The notes: generated from the letters alone by a model not told the origin. Numbered from the stretch's first letter, positions 37,180 to 48,289 are shown. The stretch is 64,000 nucleotides of DNA from Megamerina dolium (GCA_963854835.1 OY978526.1:66316765-66380764); one strand, 5' to 3'. Translations and numbers: made by a program.

Positions 37180-38330
37180 ACATACTAAAACTAAGTCTGT
37201 TACAATCTTTTACATACCTACCTACGAACATCCCCAAAAAACATTAAAATATTCAACGTACCAACAATAAACAAACCATAGCAAATATGTGTATCATGAA
37301 AAACTTAATTTGATTCTTCTTCTTTTTATTGCCGTCATACAGTAATATCAGTAGATGTATACACACATACATATATATTTGTGTAGTTAATCGTTATGAC
37401 GATAGAGAAAGAAGAAACAATCAAATGAGTTTTCACTGAACGTAAAAGATAGCATCATAGGAATTTTACACTACATAATTCCTAAATGCTTTATTCATGG
37501 ATATGTACTAAAGGTGTATGACTTGCCGACGTAAGGTATGATAAAAAACGTAATAAAAACCAATCAATGCTTGATCGAGTAACCCGACATATTAGTTGAA
37601 ACGATCTTGTTAAAATGTTTGAATCGGCCCGTTCGATTAGCTTGCTTGCTATCGTACTGGCAGTAATTCGCTCGACGGCTATAAGTAGTTCTTGCTTTAA
37701 GCGAGGCTGTCTGTATTCGATCGCTCGATTAACGTAATTGCCTGCTGCCATCAGGTCTGCCCGGGGTCATTTTGACCAACCTCATATACCAGGAGCAACC
37801 ATCCGCCACCCCGTTGGTTGTTCCTATATATAGCTATAAAAGTCTCCCTCTTCTAAGTGTGACGCCAGGTTGCTGGATACAGGAGACCCCTGTTTCAGGC
37901 TACCCTACACAACTATCAGTCGCTTGGAGACTACTGCTGAGGCGGATCTGCCAGACGACTGATTTATTAGGTGCGACCAGGTAGCACTGGTCAATTTTAT
38001 AAATCCTCATTGTATAAGAAAGGTTAGGTATTCTATTTAGGCGTAGAGTTAGAAATTGAATTTGTATTGAAAAATTGTAAAAAGAAAGAAAGAAAGGAAA
38101 TTAAAGAAAAATACAACAAAGTAGTAGTACTTCCATTAGTACCGAGCCGAACATTCTTCTAGTGTCGGTGAATTGATTGCCAATAGGCAATCGTGCGGAA
38201 TTCAGTCCTCCTCCTACAACAAGAGTTTTTACGCTGCTCTCTTGTGTGACCCTGGTTGACTGAGTAATACCTCAGCTGGGAAACAAATGGCACGCGTTAC
38301 AACTTCCACATAAATAATATGTCTTCTGTT
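37180..38330. other. Unidentified insertion with LTR-like promoter block
   Basis: This block interrupts the ~160-bp array. From about 37740 to 38290 its GC content and sequence style change. A strong TATA box, TATATATAGCTATAAAAG, lies at about 37827-37845, then GC-rich sequence with 'ggagacccctgtttcaggct', an A-rich patch at 38070-38120 and 'ctgggaaacaaatggcacgcg' near 38277. This resembles a solo long terminal repeat (TATA, R-U5-like segment), but I could not confirm TG/CA ends or a target duplication. The flanks (37180-37740) are AT-rich with no gene. Confidence 0.3.
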
Positions 38331-38334
38331 TAAA

Positions 38335-38690
38335 AGTATTTCCATTTTGTATGAGAACTATCTATATTTATGAACGAAATGACTTCGTATTTTGTGAGCA
38401 GTTCTATTTTGGAAAATAAACAAGGTTGCATAAGTTTCAGAATGATGTATTGGTAATGGTAGTTGTCATGCGAAATGATCTGGTCTTCTGCAATTTGGTT
38501 GGAAGCTATGTTTATTTAAGAATAAAATTTCTTCAAATTTTATGTCAGATATTATTTTGGTGAATAAATAAAATTTCTGAAATTTCAGAAAGCAGCATTA
38601 ACATATAATAATACTACCTTCCTTAAAAATTTACGGCGTTTTGTTTGAAAATATAAAATTTTTGTGTGGAGCCTACGTTTATGTAAAAAT
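38335..38690 (+). repeat. Degenerate ~158-bp tandem array, right part
   Basis: Three units with 'tttatga/ttaaga/tgtaaaa' anchors at 38372, 38518 and 38676, and 'tttcagaa' anchors near 38433 and 38586. The last unit runs into the start codon of the two-exon gene candidate at 38694. Confidence 0.55.
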
Positions 38691-38693
38691 AAT

Positions 38694-39166
38694 ATGTCTT
38701 CTTATACACTTATCAACGATACGGTTAAATTTCACTCAATATGGCTTCAATTACATAACAATGGGGAAGAACCAAGCTTCCTCAAGGATATGCAAACTGT
38801 ATCTAAAGAATATATGCGTAAGTATGTGATGCATAGTTCAAAAATATTTAGCATTCCATTGGTTAAACGTTTTAAAATTCGGAAGGAAAATCACAGAAGG
38901 CTACTAAAATCAATCTGTTGTACTACCTCTCCATCAGAAAACGTAAGACCATTTTTCAAGACGTATGTTTGACTACTCAGTGTCTATAGGAATTTTTCTC
39001 CCCAGAGGCACTTAGAAAGCACTTGAAAGGAAACTGGAGTGTTTTAAGACTCCTCCAGAAACAGACCAATATCCCAACATGCGCAACAACTTCTTCGGAC
39101 GGATACATTCAACCGCATCATAAATCAGTTATAAAAAAATTCATATTTGAAAAGATAAGCGTGTGA
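38694..39166 (+). CDS. Candidate two-exon host gene, orphan (135 aa)
   Basis: Exon 1 (38694-38942) opens with ATGTCTTCT and codes for 83 residues (SSYTLINDTVKFHSIWLQL at the start, NHRRLLKSICC near the end). It ends at AAC|GTAAGA, a good splice donor. The intron (38943-39007) ends in a pyrimidine-rich stretch, TTTTTCTCCCCAGAG. Using the AG at 39006-39007, exon 2 (39008-39166) stays in phase and codes 52 residues (ALRKHLKGNWSVLRLLQ) to TGA 39164-39166. An intron of ~65 nt is typical for flies. The 5' flank and perhaps the ATG come from the array unit. I recognise no domain. It may be a real small gene, a truncated old gene or chance. Confidence 0.45.
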
Positions 39167-39262
39167 CCATCGTCTTTTAAGACTAATATTGGACAAGCGA
39201 ACAATCGACCAAGAATAAAAAGAGGTCACACACATATAGTATAAATAGAGATAGAGACAAGG

Positions 39263-39308
<46 letters not shown>

Positions 39309-40599
39309 AATCAAAGATCAAAAGTTAACATTAAGCAAATGCAATGCGTAACGAAACGAACAGCAAACAAGTACGTGCTGCGTTCAACGTGCAACGTGCA
39401 TTGCAACATTAATCTACCAAAATCAAAATCGCAAACACGCACACACGCACTCATAGAAAATTTAATAGATATGTATGTACATATGTATATACATACTGCA
39501 TATTCCATGTATGTATATAGAGAAACTGAGTAGCATTATGCTATGTCATTCTTTATGCTCCGTTTTTAGCATTGCAATATAAAGGCATTGTATATTTGAG
39601 TGTGTTGAGTGATTTTGTGTTTTGTTTGTTTGTTTGTTCGTTTGTTCGTTTTTACAACACGTACCCTCACACATTTAAACAAACCATACATTCTGTTAGT
39701 ATGCGTAGCTTACCAACATTTTGTCCGTTCAACTTTTCATAGCATACAAAATGAAAAATTAGTACACATACATATTAAATAGTGATGAAGCACATGTATG
39801 AGTGTGTGTGTGTGTGTGTAATTCGTTTGGTTGAAAATACGATTTATAAACGTAACTCTTGCTTAATCACGAAATCCTGTGGGTAATATTTTCTTACTTT
39901 ACACTTCTCCATTGCACCATTATCATCATCGCCATCATCATCATGATCATCATCATTAGCATCATCGCTGATGGCGTCTTTTAACAAAACGCATCACGAA
40001 ATTTATGTGCATGAGGTTTGCCAACGAACAAAAACAACGTCAGCATACGAATACATACTGAGTACTTACAAATGTAAGAGTATGTACATTCTTAGCATAC
40101 ATATTGTATGTATATATGGACAAATACATACTTTTCATGCGTTGTAAATTCCTTTTTGAAGGGTCATTGCACTGACTGACTTGACTATTGTGATGCATTC
40201 CCGAGCTCACACACGTACATAGGTACATATATCGTACTATAGTAAGTACTTATACACATATCGGTACATGTCTACATGTATAGAGTCATTCATTTATACG
40301 TGTCGTATGTACGTAGGTACGTTTGTGATTACGTTATTTATGCTTAACGGATTATTTTGGTCCACTAGCAGCGCTCTTTACGTGTATGTATGTTCGTGAT
40401 GCATTGTATATTTCATGTGAGCAATGATGTACCAATATTTTCTCATGCATACATCTAAAGGATATTAATGGCCAGCCTCACGTAAGCGCGTACTTTCATA
40501 ATAGGCAATATAATCTACGGTCACACGGTCAAGCGTGTATTTGTAGTCAAAATGAGATTCACAGGCTACCTGTAGTTAGTTACAGAGTGAATCGCAATA
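39167..40599. other. Non-coding DNA with microsatellites
   Basis: (TG)n at 39266-39305, a CAT/ATC-rich tract at about 39917-39968, a short (TG)n at 39801-39818 and many 'tacatatgta' words. No gene was seen. Confidence 0.5.
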
Positions 40600-40660
40600 A
40601 AAACTGACCTTACAGTTGGCTGGGTCCGACCAAATTATACCCTGAATAAATAGGTATGTA

Positions 40661-41983
40661 CAAGGTGAGACAATTATGTATTAAGACTCGAACCATACCT
40701 CAGCAACCAAGCGCGCCATTTATGTGTGAGCACATGCGTTTTGAAGCTTCAACCTTCCTCTACTAACTGTCAAAATTTCATGGCATTTGGTTGACATTTA
40801 ATGTTTATTGACATTCATTTTACAAAACACGTGTTCGTTTGATGTTGAAATTTTAACATGGAGCAAAGAGCGGTCATTAAATTTCACGCAAAAATTGGTA
40901 AAAGTGCATCAGAAACATTCGGAATGATGCAGCAAGCGTATGGCGATGTTTGTTTATCAAGATCAAATGTTTTTATATGGCAACAACGGTTTGTGGATGG
41001 CAGAGAGTCGCTGGAAGATGAAATAAAAGAAGGAAGGCCAATTTCAGTACGGACGCCGGAAGCGATCCAGAAAATTCGTGATTTTATTACAGAAGACCGC
41101 AATGCTTCAGTGAAAATGATGGAAGAGGCCTTAAACATCAACAGAGAAACTAGCCGAATCATTCTTCGCGAGGATCTGGGCAAAACAAAGGTCTGCGCGA
41201 GATTTGTTTCACACACTTTGACCGAGGACCAAAAATTAATGAGAGTCGGTCATTCTAGGGACATGGATGCAGCTGCAGAAAATGATCTAAACTTCCTGAA
41301 AACAATTGTTACGGTGATGAAACATGGTGTTTGCAATACGATCCAGAAACCAAGCGTTTGATTTCCATTCCAAGTGCGGAATGGAAATCAAAAACTCACT
41401 ACAAGCCAAAAAAACACGAAAAGTTTCATCAAACATCAAAACATGCTCATCATATTCTTCGATAGCAAATGAATTATCCAAAAAGAATTTGTTCCAACTG
41501 GTCAAACAGTTACTTCCGCATGATACCTCGAAGTTTTGAAGCGTTTGATGTCCAGAATCCGTCGCGTTCGACCAGAATACCGCGATCCAAAAACTTGGTC
41601 TGTGTTGCACGATAATGCACCGAGTCACACAGCACTCATTGTTCGTCAATTTTTGGCTCGGAATCAGGTCTGTGTGTTGAATCAGCCGCCGTATTCACCT
41701 AATTTGGCACCGTGCGACTTCTTTTTGTTATCAAAACTGAAACTGAAGTTGAAGGGATGCTTTTTTGATGACATTCAGACCATACAACGGGCTTCGACGA
41801 GGGCACTGGAGGCAATTCCGAAAAATGAGCTGGAACACGCGTTTGAATCACAATTAAATCGATGTAACAAGTGTATTGAATCAGAAGGAGAATATTTCGA
41901 ATAAATATACCGAAAAATTAGTAGATATCGTGTATTGATTGTGTTTTCTAGAAGCAGTCTTAATACATAATTGTCGCACCTTG
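40661..41983 (+). mobile_element. Mariner (DD34D), complete ends
   Basis: ~28-bp terminal inverted repeats beginning CAAGGTG(A/C)GACAATTATG, left at 40661 and right ending at 41983, with TA on both sides (40659-40660, 41984-41985). It contains a broken transposase frame and is inserted in an R repeat remnant. Confidence 0.88.
40858..41904 (+). pseudogene. DD34D mariner transposase, frameshifted
   Basis: The N-terminal half is intact from MEQRAVIKFHAKIGKSASET through the HTH, EGRPISVRT and KVCARFVSHTLTEDQK. A base is missing at about 41313 in the codons of the first-Asp motif (TGDETW is disrupted), and a central deletion with stops follows to about 41535. The second half returns in frame: WSVLHDNAPSHTAL (second Asp), YSPNLAPCDFFL (third Asp, 34 residues later) and the end SEGEYFE at 41904. 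Non-functional as it stands. Confidence 0.88.
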
Positions 41984-42230
41984 TATATATAAAGATTGCT
42001 CGAATATCCATCTTTTTCTTTCATTTCACTGTTTTGTATGGGAGCTACATTAAGAAGTAGGCGTGGCTTACCAGTTTTTTGAGGAACAATTTTTGCTTAT
42101 AATACTAATCTACACCTAAAATATGGTTGAATTTGACGAAGTATAAGTTATGTAGGTTTAAGAGGTTTTTAAGATAATTTCAAGGCTCAGTCGTGGGCCT
42201 GCATATTACATTATGCAGGGTATAAAAATG

Positions 42231-43438
42231 AAATTGGCCTTATAACAATTTTAAATAGAAACAGAGAAAGGTTGTTGAGGACATAAATCTGTACCTTTTA
42301 TGTTTAATAGCATTTGTGTAAAATAGCAACCATTTTAAATTTCTACGTTTAAGTAAGGATTCTGTTGAAGTTTTTTTTAAAGATTCGTCCTATTTTAAGA
42401 GCAATATTTTTCTTGAAGACAATTTTCGGAAATCGGGTTAAACAGAAGGGTTAGCAAAGTGTGTGGCGATCTTATGTAGGTGCAAAAAGTCTTAAAATTT
42501 GGCCAAGATATCAACACTATAGGTCTTCAAGTCGTCAGTTTGGAGATTCAACTCAATAACTTTTGTTTTCATGTGCATATTGTGGAAATTGACATTTAAC
42601 AACAATTTTTTTTGCATTGTAGGCTGGCATGGTTTTTATTTGATTCGGCCCATTTTTGAAACTGTTTTGAAACTTAATAAATATAATTCTATTTATGCAT
42701 TGAGTATGAGCTTCATAATAATATATTTTCGAGCGTAAAGTGTGAAAATATACATGTGGAAACATACTGTTGTATGGAAGAACAGCGTGGTTTTCATTCG
42801 ATAACTCCCATTTTCTAATACAAGTATGTCTATTTCATATATTTTGAGTTCAGGATAACTTAAAATATTAAATTTTAGCTCGACAGCTTTATATTTTTGT
42901 GTCCAAAGTGTGAAAAAGCACATTCATAACATACTTTTGTAGGGGAGGTGGGTAGTAGTTTTCATACGATCTCGACTATTTTACAAATATGATATATTTA
43001 TGGTAATAGTAACTATTCATAAAGTAACATAAAACTTTACTTTTGTTGAACAGTTAGGTGTCATTTTCATTATAGCGAATACATGGTCACACGGACAACC
43101 GACTGGACTTCTCAAATTACAGATGAAAGAAATATACATTTTAGCTTGAAATTTCGCTGGTATTATATATATATATATTACCTGTTTACACATTGACATA
43201 TTAGTAGATTCTTATGATTTTGGATATATCCGTTTCAAAATATTGCATAAGATTCTTTGACTCTACTGAACTTAACCCTTCAGAGCGTCAGAAGACTTGA
43301 GGTTATTATTGGAGCAATAATGATTTGCTAGGGTTATACGATGATTTGATGTAGTATTCGAAAATTTATGTTACATTTTTTTGTTGTTTTTTTTTTTTGG
43401 AAAATCGATATTTTTTCCCTAATCTATTGAGTGTGGAA
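42231..43438. other. Non-coding DNA with family C repeat units
   Basis: Two degenerate units are anchored at 'aagtgtgaaaa' 42739 and 42905 (166 bp apart), each followed by 'catactgttgtatgg / catacttttgtaggg' and 'gttttcat'. A short (TA)n lies near 43165. No gene was seen. Confidence 0.5.
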
Positions 43439-44486
43439 GTAAAGGGTTATCCATTTTGCGGTTTCAAAAGTAAATGTAAATAGAACACATATAAAATATT
43501 TTTTATCATGTTTGAACGTTGACATTATGTGTGAAATACTACATCATTTAAATGACCACCACGCGAATTGTTGCAAGCATCGATTCTTTTGAGGTAATTT
43601 TCGACCACTTTTTGACACATATTGGGCGGTATCTCAGCCATAACGTGACGAATGTTGGTTTTTAGGTGCTCAAGAGTTAAAGGTTTATCTGCATAAACAC
43701 GATCTTTCGCGTAGCACCACAAAAAAGAGTCAAGCGGTGTCAAATCGCATGATCTTGGTGGCCACTTGATATCGCCACGACGAGAAATTACGCGGCCATA
43801 AAATTTCTCTTGCAATAAAGCCATATTCGCTCGAGTTGTGTGGTATGTGGCACCGTCTTGTTGAAACCACATATTTTCTAAGTCGTATTCTTCAATAGCA
43901 GGCAAAAAAAGTCGGTTATCATGTGACCATAACGCTCCGAATTGACGGTGACAGTCGTTCCATCATCGTTTTCGAAGAAGTAAGGTCCAATCACACCTCC
44001 GTACCAAAGAGCGCACCAAGCAGTGACTTTTTGTGGATGTAGTGGCCTCTCTTGAATTACTTGAGGATTGTCAGAACCCCAAATACGACAATTTTGTTTG
44101 TTAACATACCCACCGAGTGAGAAATGTGCTTCGTCGCTGAAGAAAATTTTGTTCGAAAAATCGCCGTCCACCGCCTGTTGTTCAAGCACCCATTCGACGT
44201 ATCTACGACATTGTGAATGGTCAGCCGGCTTCAGTTGTTATGTGAGCTGGATTTTATATGGATGTAGGTGTAGATCCAAATGCAAAATACGCCATAATGT
44301 GCCGTAAGGCAGTCCTAATTCCTGAGAACGACGAGGAACCGACACATTCGGGTCTTCGGCAACACTTTCACTTACAGCAGCGATATTTTCGGTGGTACGA
44401 GCGAAACTATGATGCACAGGCCTTACAATATCTGTAACCGATCCAGTCTCTTCATATTTCTTCACAATTTTGCCAATTGCTTGCCG
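43439..44486 (-). pseudogene. DD41D mariner (rosa-like), copy 2, truncated at both ends
   Basis: The element sequence starts at 'aaagggttatccattttgcg' (the terminal repeat seen in copy 1 is missing) and stops at 44486, inside the HTH region. The transposase keeps GKIVKKYEETGSV, the first Asp in NKIFFSDEAHFSLGG, the second in WFQQDGATYHTT, the third in SCDLTPLDSFLW and the end RGGHLNDVVFHT. Lesions are a CAA-to-TAA stop after YKIQLT (~44236) and a one-base loss in an A run at about 43905. This copy retains the block that copy 1 lost. Confidence 0.85.
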
Positions 44487-44833
44487 ACGACATTTGATTT
44501 CAATGAGATGGGGCTACATTAGAGCGGTTCAATTCTTTTGCCCCCAAATCGTATAGCAGAAAAGGAATATATGGATAATTTTAAGCAAATTCGCGGAGTA
44601 AACCATTTGTCTAAAATTTACTTCGACGTTCTCCATTTTGATAAGAAAATATTGCTACCCATAAAAATAAAGCATTTTTAATTTTCATAAATGACATGAT
44701 GGGCTAAGGAAGGGATATCTGAAATAGGAAGAATTAAAAGTGTTGGTATATCAAAATGTTGAAAAAATGTAGAGAATTGTGTGGACATAAAATCATGTTC
44801 CTAGTGGCAACCCTATGAACGTAGTGTTTTCTT
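44487..44833. other. Unassigned sequence
   Basis: The beginning (44490-44530) carries 'gagatggggctacatt', vaguely like a transposase fragment, but too little remains to assign. The rest is A/T-rich. Confidence 0.3.
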
Positions 44834-44890
44834 AGGCCTAAATCGATATTCGGTTGTTATGGCCGCATAAGTAAGTAAGTAAGTAATAGA
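44834..44890 (+). mobile_element. RTE 3'-end stub
   Basis: About 57 bp identical in kind to the last bases of the RTE copies: 'aggcctaaatcgatattcgg', 'ttgttatggccgcat', then an (AAGT)n tail. It is an extremely 5'-truncated insertion of the same family. Confidence 0.8.
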
Positions 44891-44897
44891 TCATATA

Positions 44898-45107
44898 CAA
44901 AAATTAAGAAACCTTAACCACTTTGTATTAATTAAGAAATATTTTTGTTCCGTAACTCAGTAGGTAAGTTGATATAATGATAGATGTTTCTTTTCTGATT
45001 CCAGATACACTACTCGTGTAAGAGTGAACTGTGCTCCTGTTAAATTTGGAGTAATACAAAAATATTTCTTAATTAATACAAAATGGTTAAGTTTTTCTTA
45101 CTTTTTG
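44898..45107. repeat. Inverted repeat with ~50-bp arms
   Basis: The left arm 44898-44947 pairs with the right arm 45057-45107. Both contain 'tattaattaagaaatatttt' or its complement and 'cttaacca' / 'tggttaag'. The loop of ~109 bp has no gene. It may be a small MITE or the remains of transposon ends. Confidence 0.6.
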
Positions 45108-45126
45108 CATACTCCATAGGCGGTTC

Positions 45127-45352
45127 TTTTAATTGACCGCCTCATTCGTGCGATTTAACGCATCTTGGGGCTACATTAAGTCATTGGCTTATGCTGACAA
45201 ACCAGCAACTCTTCAAGTATAGGAAGCCTATATTCAAGCCACCATTGACGATACACGGCCAGATTTATTGGAAAATGTGGTAAAAAATTGAACTAATCGA
45301 ATGGAGCATGTAACTCGTTGCCATGGTGGACATATGCTCGAAATCATATTTA
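45127..45352 (+). pseudogene. C-terminal fragment of a DD41D-like transposase
   Basis: One + frame reads WGYIKSLAYADKPATLQV, then (after a stop) IDDTRPDLLENVVKN, and RCHGGHMLEIIFKK at the end (45340-45352). Just upstream, another frame shows PPHSCDLT, the typical start of the third-Asp block, but the PLDFF residues are deleted. It differs from the two rosa-like copies nearby, so it is a third lineage of this group. Confidence 0.65.
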
Positions 45353-45533
45353 AAAAATAAATGGTATGAAATTATCTAATAGATTAAAATAAAATGAAAT
45401 TCATTCCAATAATATTCCTTTCTTTTATGTATTTTGGTCAAAAGTTCCCAAGCTCTAAAAAACATTAGTTACTTTTTCCTGACTTTGAAGCTTTATTTTA
45501 AAAAATTGTTATAATTGTTATAATATTAGCCAG
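45353..45533. other. AT-rich spacer
   Basis: No features were recognised. Confidence 0.4.
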
Positions 45534-45764
45534 AAGGCTGAAAATGTGAATAGTGTTTATGGTCCTGATACTGTAATAGCCAATCATGTTCAATTTTGGT
45601 TTCGTCGATTCCGTTCCGGTAATTTTGATGTCAAAGACTCAAGGCCAATTGTCGAAAATATTGATCAAATAATGGAAATCGTCGAGTCTGACCATCTTGT
45701 AAGCATTGTTTCTATTACCCAGGAGCTAAACATTGCACAAAAACTAATTTGGAACCATTTAAAT
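45534..45764 (+). pseudogene. N-terminal fragment of an irritans-like mariner transposase
   Basis: NSVYGPDTVIANHVQFWFRR, FRSGNFDVKD, PIVENIDQIMEIVESD and TQELNIAQKLIWNHLN match the paired-HTH region of irritans-type mariners. A few residues of the RSGRP linker are missing, in frame. The sequence stops where a Jockey insertion begins, and the Jockey frame continues in phase, creating a false 302-residue fusion (45546-46454). Confidence 0.8.
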
Positions 45765-46615
45765 ACATTCATATCGACCTTTGCTGATGATACGGCAATA
45801 TTGTGCTCTCGCTCTAACCCCATAGAAGCTACTAAACTCCTGCAGACTCATGTCGATTCTCTCGAAATCTGGCTAGCAAAATGGCGTATAAAAGTCAATG
45901 AATCAAAGAGCGTACATGTAACCTTCACGCTAAGGCTAGATACATGTCCCCCACTTAAAATTAATGGCCAATCAGTTCCACAATGTTCCTCAACAAAGTA
46001 CTTGGGTATTCACCTCGACAGAAGGCTGACATGGAAAAATCACATAGAGGCAAAGAAAACTCAGATCAAGCTTAAAATGAATCAGTTATGGTGGCTGTTA
46101 CACAAAAGATCAAAGTTGAATCTTGAATACAAAGTGCTATTATATAAAGCAATCCTGAAACCAATCTGGACTTATGGTATTCAGTTTTGGGGCACCGCAT
46201 CTCCCTCTAATATCGAAAAATTGCAGCGAATACAATCCAAGTGTCTGCGAATTATTGTAAACGCGCCTTGGTATATGAGGAACGTTAACATCCATCGAGA
46301 TTTAAATGTATCCACAATTTCTGAGGAAGTTGCAATGTCCTGCAGAAGCTACATTCAAAAATTACACAATCATCCGAATCCCCTTGCTAGGCAATTGTTG
46401 CTGAGCAAGGGGCATCGTCGATTAAAAAGAAAAGACACACTGAATATGCTGTAAAATTGCTACATCTCGCGACTCACCAAATTGTGATGGAACGTAGGGG
46501 ATATCACATAGTTTTATTTAGCTTGTAAGATTTGAATAATTATTGTTAGTTTCTTGTATTTAAGAAAGATTCAATAAAAAAAAAATAAGCAAAAAAAAAA
46601 TAAAAAAATAAAATA
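45765..46615 (+). mobile_element. Jockey-type non-LTR element, 5'-truncated, copy 2
   Basis: From ISTFADDTAIL it reads in one frame to RRLKRKDTLNML and the stop at 46454, then a 3' UTR with 'gtgatggaacgtaggggata' and an A-rich tail. It is almost identical to copy 1 and starts only ~15-20 bases farther upstream. A likely target duplication ATTTAAAT lies at 45757-45764 and 46616-46623, though it is A/T-rich and so weaker evidence. It is inserted into a mariner fragment. Confidence 0.88.
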
Positions 46616-46684
46616 ATTTAAATTAATAGAACCTTCAATGTAATGCAAAAATAATGGATTTCCTTTTACTACACCTAATATATT

Positions 46685-47400
46685 TTATTCAAAGTATTTT
46701 ATTTCGGAAGCTACAACTTTCGCATATCTTTGAGGTACCGCATGAATTCCGTCCCAATAGCAGCGCTCAGCTTTTAAGGCAAATAACTTATCGAACCAAT
46801 TTTAAATACCTTAAATTTAAGTGAAGTGTATTCCGGACAAGTTATTCTGAATTGATAGAACGAAGTAGTAGTGAGTAGTCAATCATAAGAGAAAAACAAT
46901 GTATCGTAGCTGGTCGCATATCCCGGCAGTTTTTAGTTCAATGCTCGCTTTAATTAGGTGAGTTGTTGTCGGTAGCGCTCATCATTAGCAGTGATTTTAG
47001 CAGCTCATAGCAGCATCACCACCTTCGACGTTACGATGCAAAACAAATTTCTTTTTGTACCGTTGAAGCAGCATTTAAGACATGGAAATCGCATTTAGAT
47101 ATCTCTGGGTTTATGTTCATATGGAACCAAGTTTCCCAATTTCTGGATCATACCCATATTTTTTAGACGCATCCAATGCATCGACAAGCAAAGTCACTGC
47201 GAAAGATTCAGTAAGTTTCCAATAATGCCTCCAATTCAGCGTCTTCAATTGTTGCTTGGCTTCCCTAAAACTCTTTGCCGCTTGTATCAAAATAACCTCA
47301 TTCGAACCGACTAAAACAAAATTACTGAGTTGGAAGTGACGGACCGTAAACTTCACACTTTCTGTAATTTGAAAACAAATTTGCAAATAAGCTGAATTCT
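46685..47400 (-). pseudogene. Degenerate mariner transposase (mellifera-like)
   Basis: Minus-strand pieces in order and in shifting frames: RFE.GYFDTSGKE, IEDAELEALLE, MGMIQKLGNLVPYE with KPRD, MLLQRYKKKFVLHR, ITANDERYRQQLT with LKRALN, then the C-terminus NWFDKLFALKAERCYWDGIH ending KYFE at 46685. The first-Asp motif (after VLHR) is destroyed and the second/third-Asp region is deleted near 46810-46850. The 89-residue frame at 47117-47386 is an out-of-frame by-product of this relic. Confidence 0.75.
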
Positions 47401-48284
47401 ATTTACTATGTATTGTATATATTATAATTGCATCCGGACTAAAATACAGTGAATAAATAGTATTAAAAAATAATATTTATAATATATTTAATTAAAATAA
47501 ATAAAATTATGATTATTTAAACAATTAGAACAAACAAAATTGAATTAAAATTATGGTGAAAAAAAAGCAAATATTAAACTCTACATTCGATATAAAGGTA
47601 CATAATGTATATAGATTAATGTATAGTCTATAAATAGAATTTGAACAAAATAATAAATCGAATAAAATGAAAAATGTTATGAAATAAGAAAAAGTATTAA
47701 ATTAATTAATAATTTAAACATAATTGAATAAACAACATGCATGTAGTGCTTATGCCTAGGGTATAATTTCTTTTAAGTTCAGTATTTACATATTTGCAAA
47801 AGAACAGCATATGAAGGGAGTAATTTATAACCACATTACTATGCCACAAATTGTGATTTTGTGAATGGAAGGAAGCGTTCAAAATGCTTAAATATATAGA
47901 TATACGTATGGGCAAAAGCACGTATGTATTTACATGTATACGAATAGTAGGTACACATAGTAGGTACATTAAGGTGATATTCGAGAATCATATAAAAATA
48001 AAAAATAAAAATTAAGAATTATGGTTATCTGATCAAAAATGAATATTGGTATACTTAATGCTGATTTAGAGTTCATTGAAAAAAAAAAAATACGCTAAAA
48101 ATCAAAGCTTTAATGGGATTATAATGGGATTGAAAAAAAAGCTAAAAATGAAAACTTTAATGGGATTATGTCAGTCAAAAAATTTGTGATTTTATATTTA
48201 CATATGAGTGGTATGCTTACCCATTTTGAACTTAACTTTTAACCACTAATACCTGTACTCGCAGTGTAAATATGGTTGTTTTAA
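47401..48284. other. AT-rich non-coding stretch
   Basis: Very A/T-rich. The segment 48085-48170 holds a short direct repeat ('tttaatgggattat' three times). No gene was seen. Confidence 0.5.
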
Positions 48285-48289
48285 AAAAA

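Larger units (their letters stand above)
40600..42226 (-). repeat. Short R repeat copy split by a mariner insertion
   Basis: On the minus strand the start ATACCCTGCATAATG lies at 42226-42212 and soon joins sequence matching the 3' part of the R repeat (42190-41986, matches 61315-61500). The terminal segment, AGGGTATAATTTGGTCGG plus the end hairpin, is at 40600-40658. Between the two parts lies a complete mariner (40661-41983). Most of the ~150-bp units are missing, so this is an internally deleted R copy that received a later mariner. Confidence 0.75.

Noticed and set aside
44487..44530. Possible transposase second-Asp block (DGAT-like) directly after the DD41D copy 2 break
   Set aside because: Only a handful of codons match and more than one frame gives a partial match, so it is not assignable.
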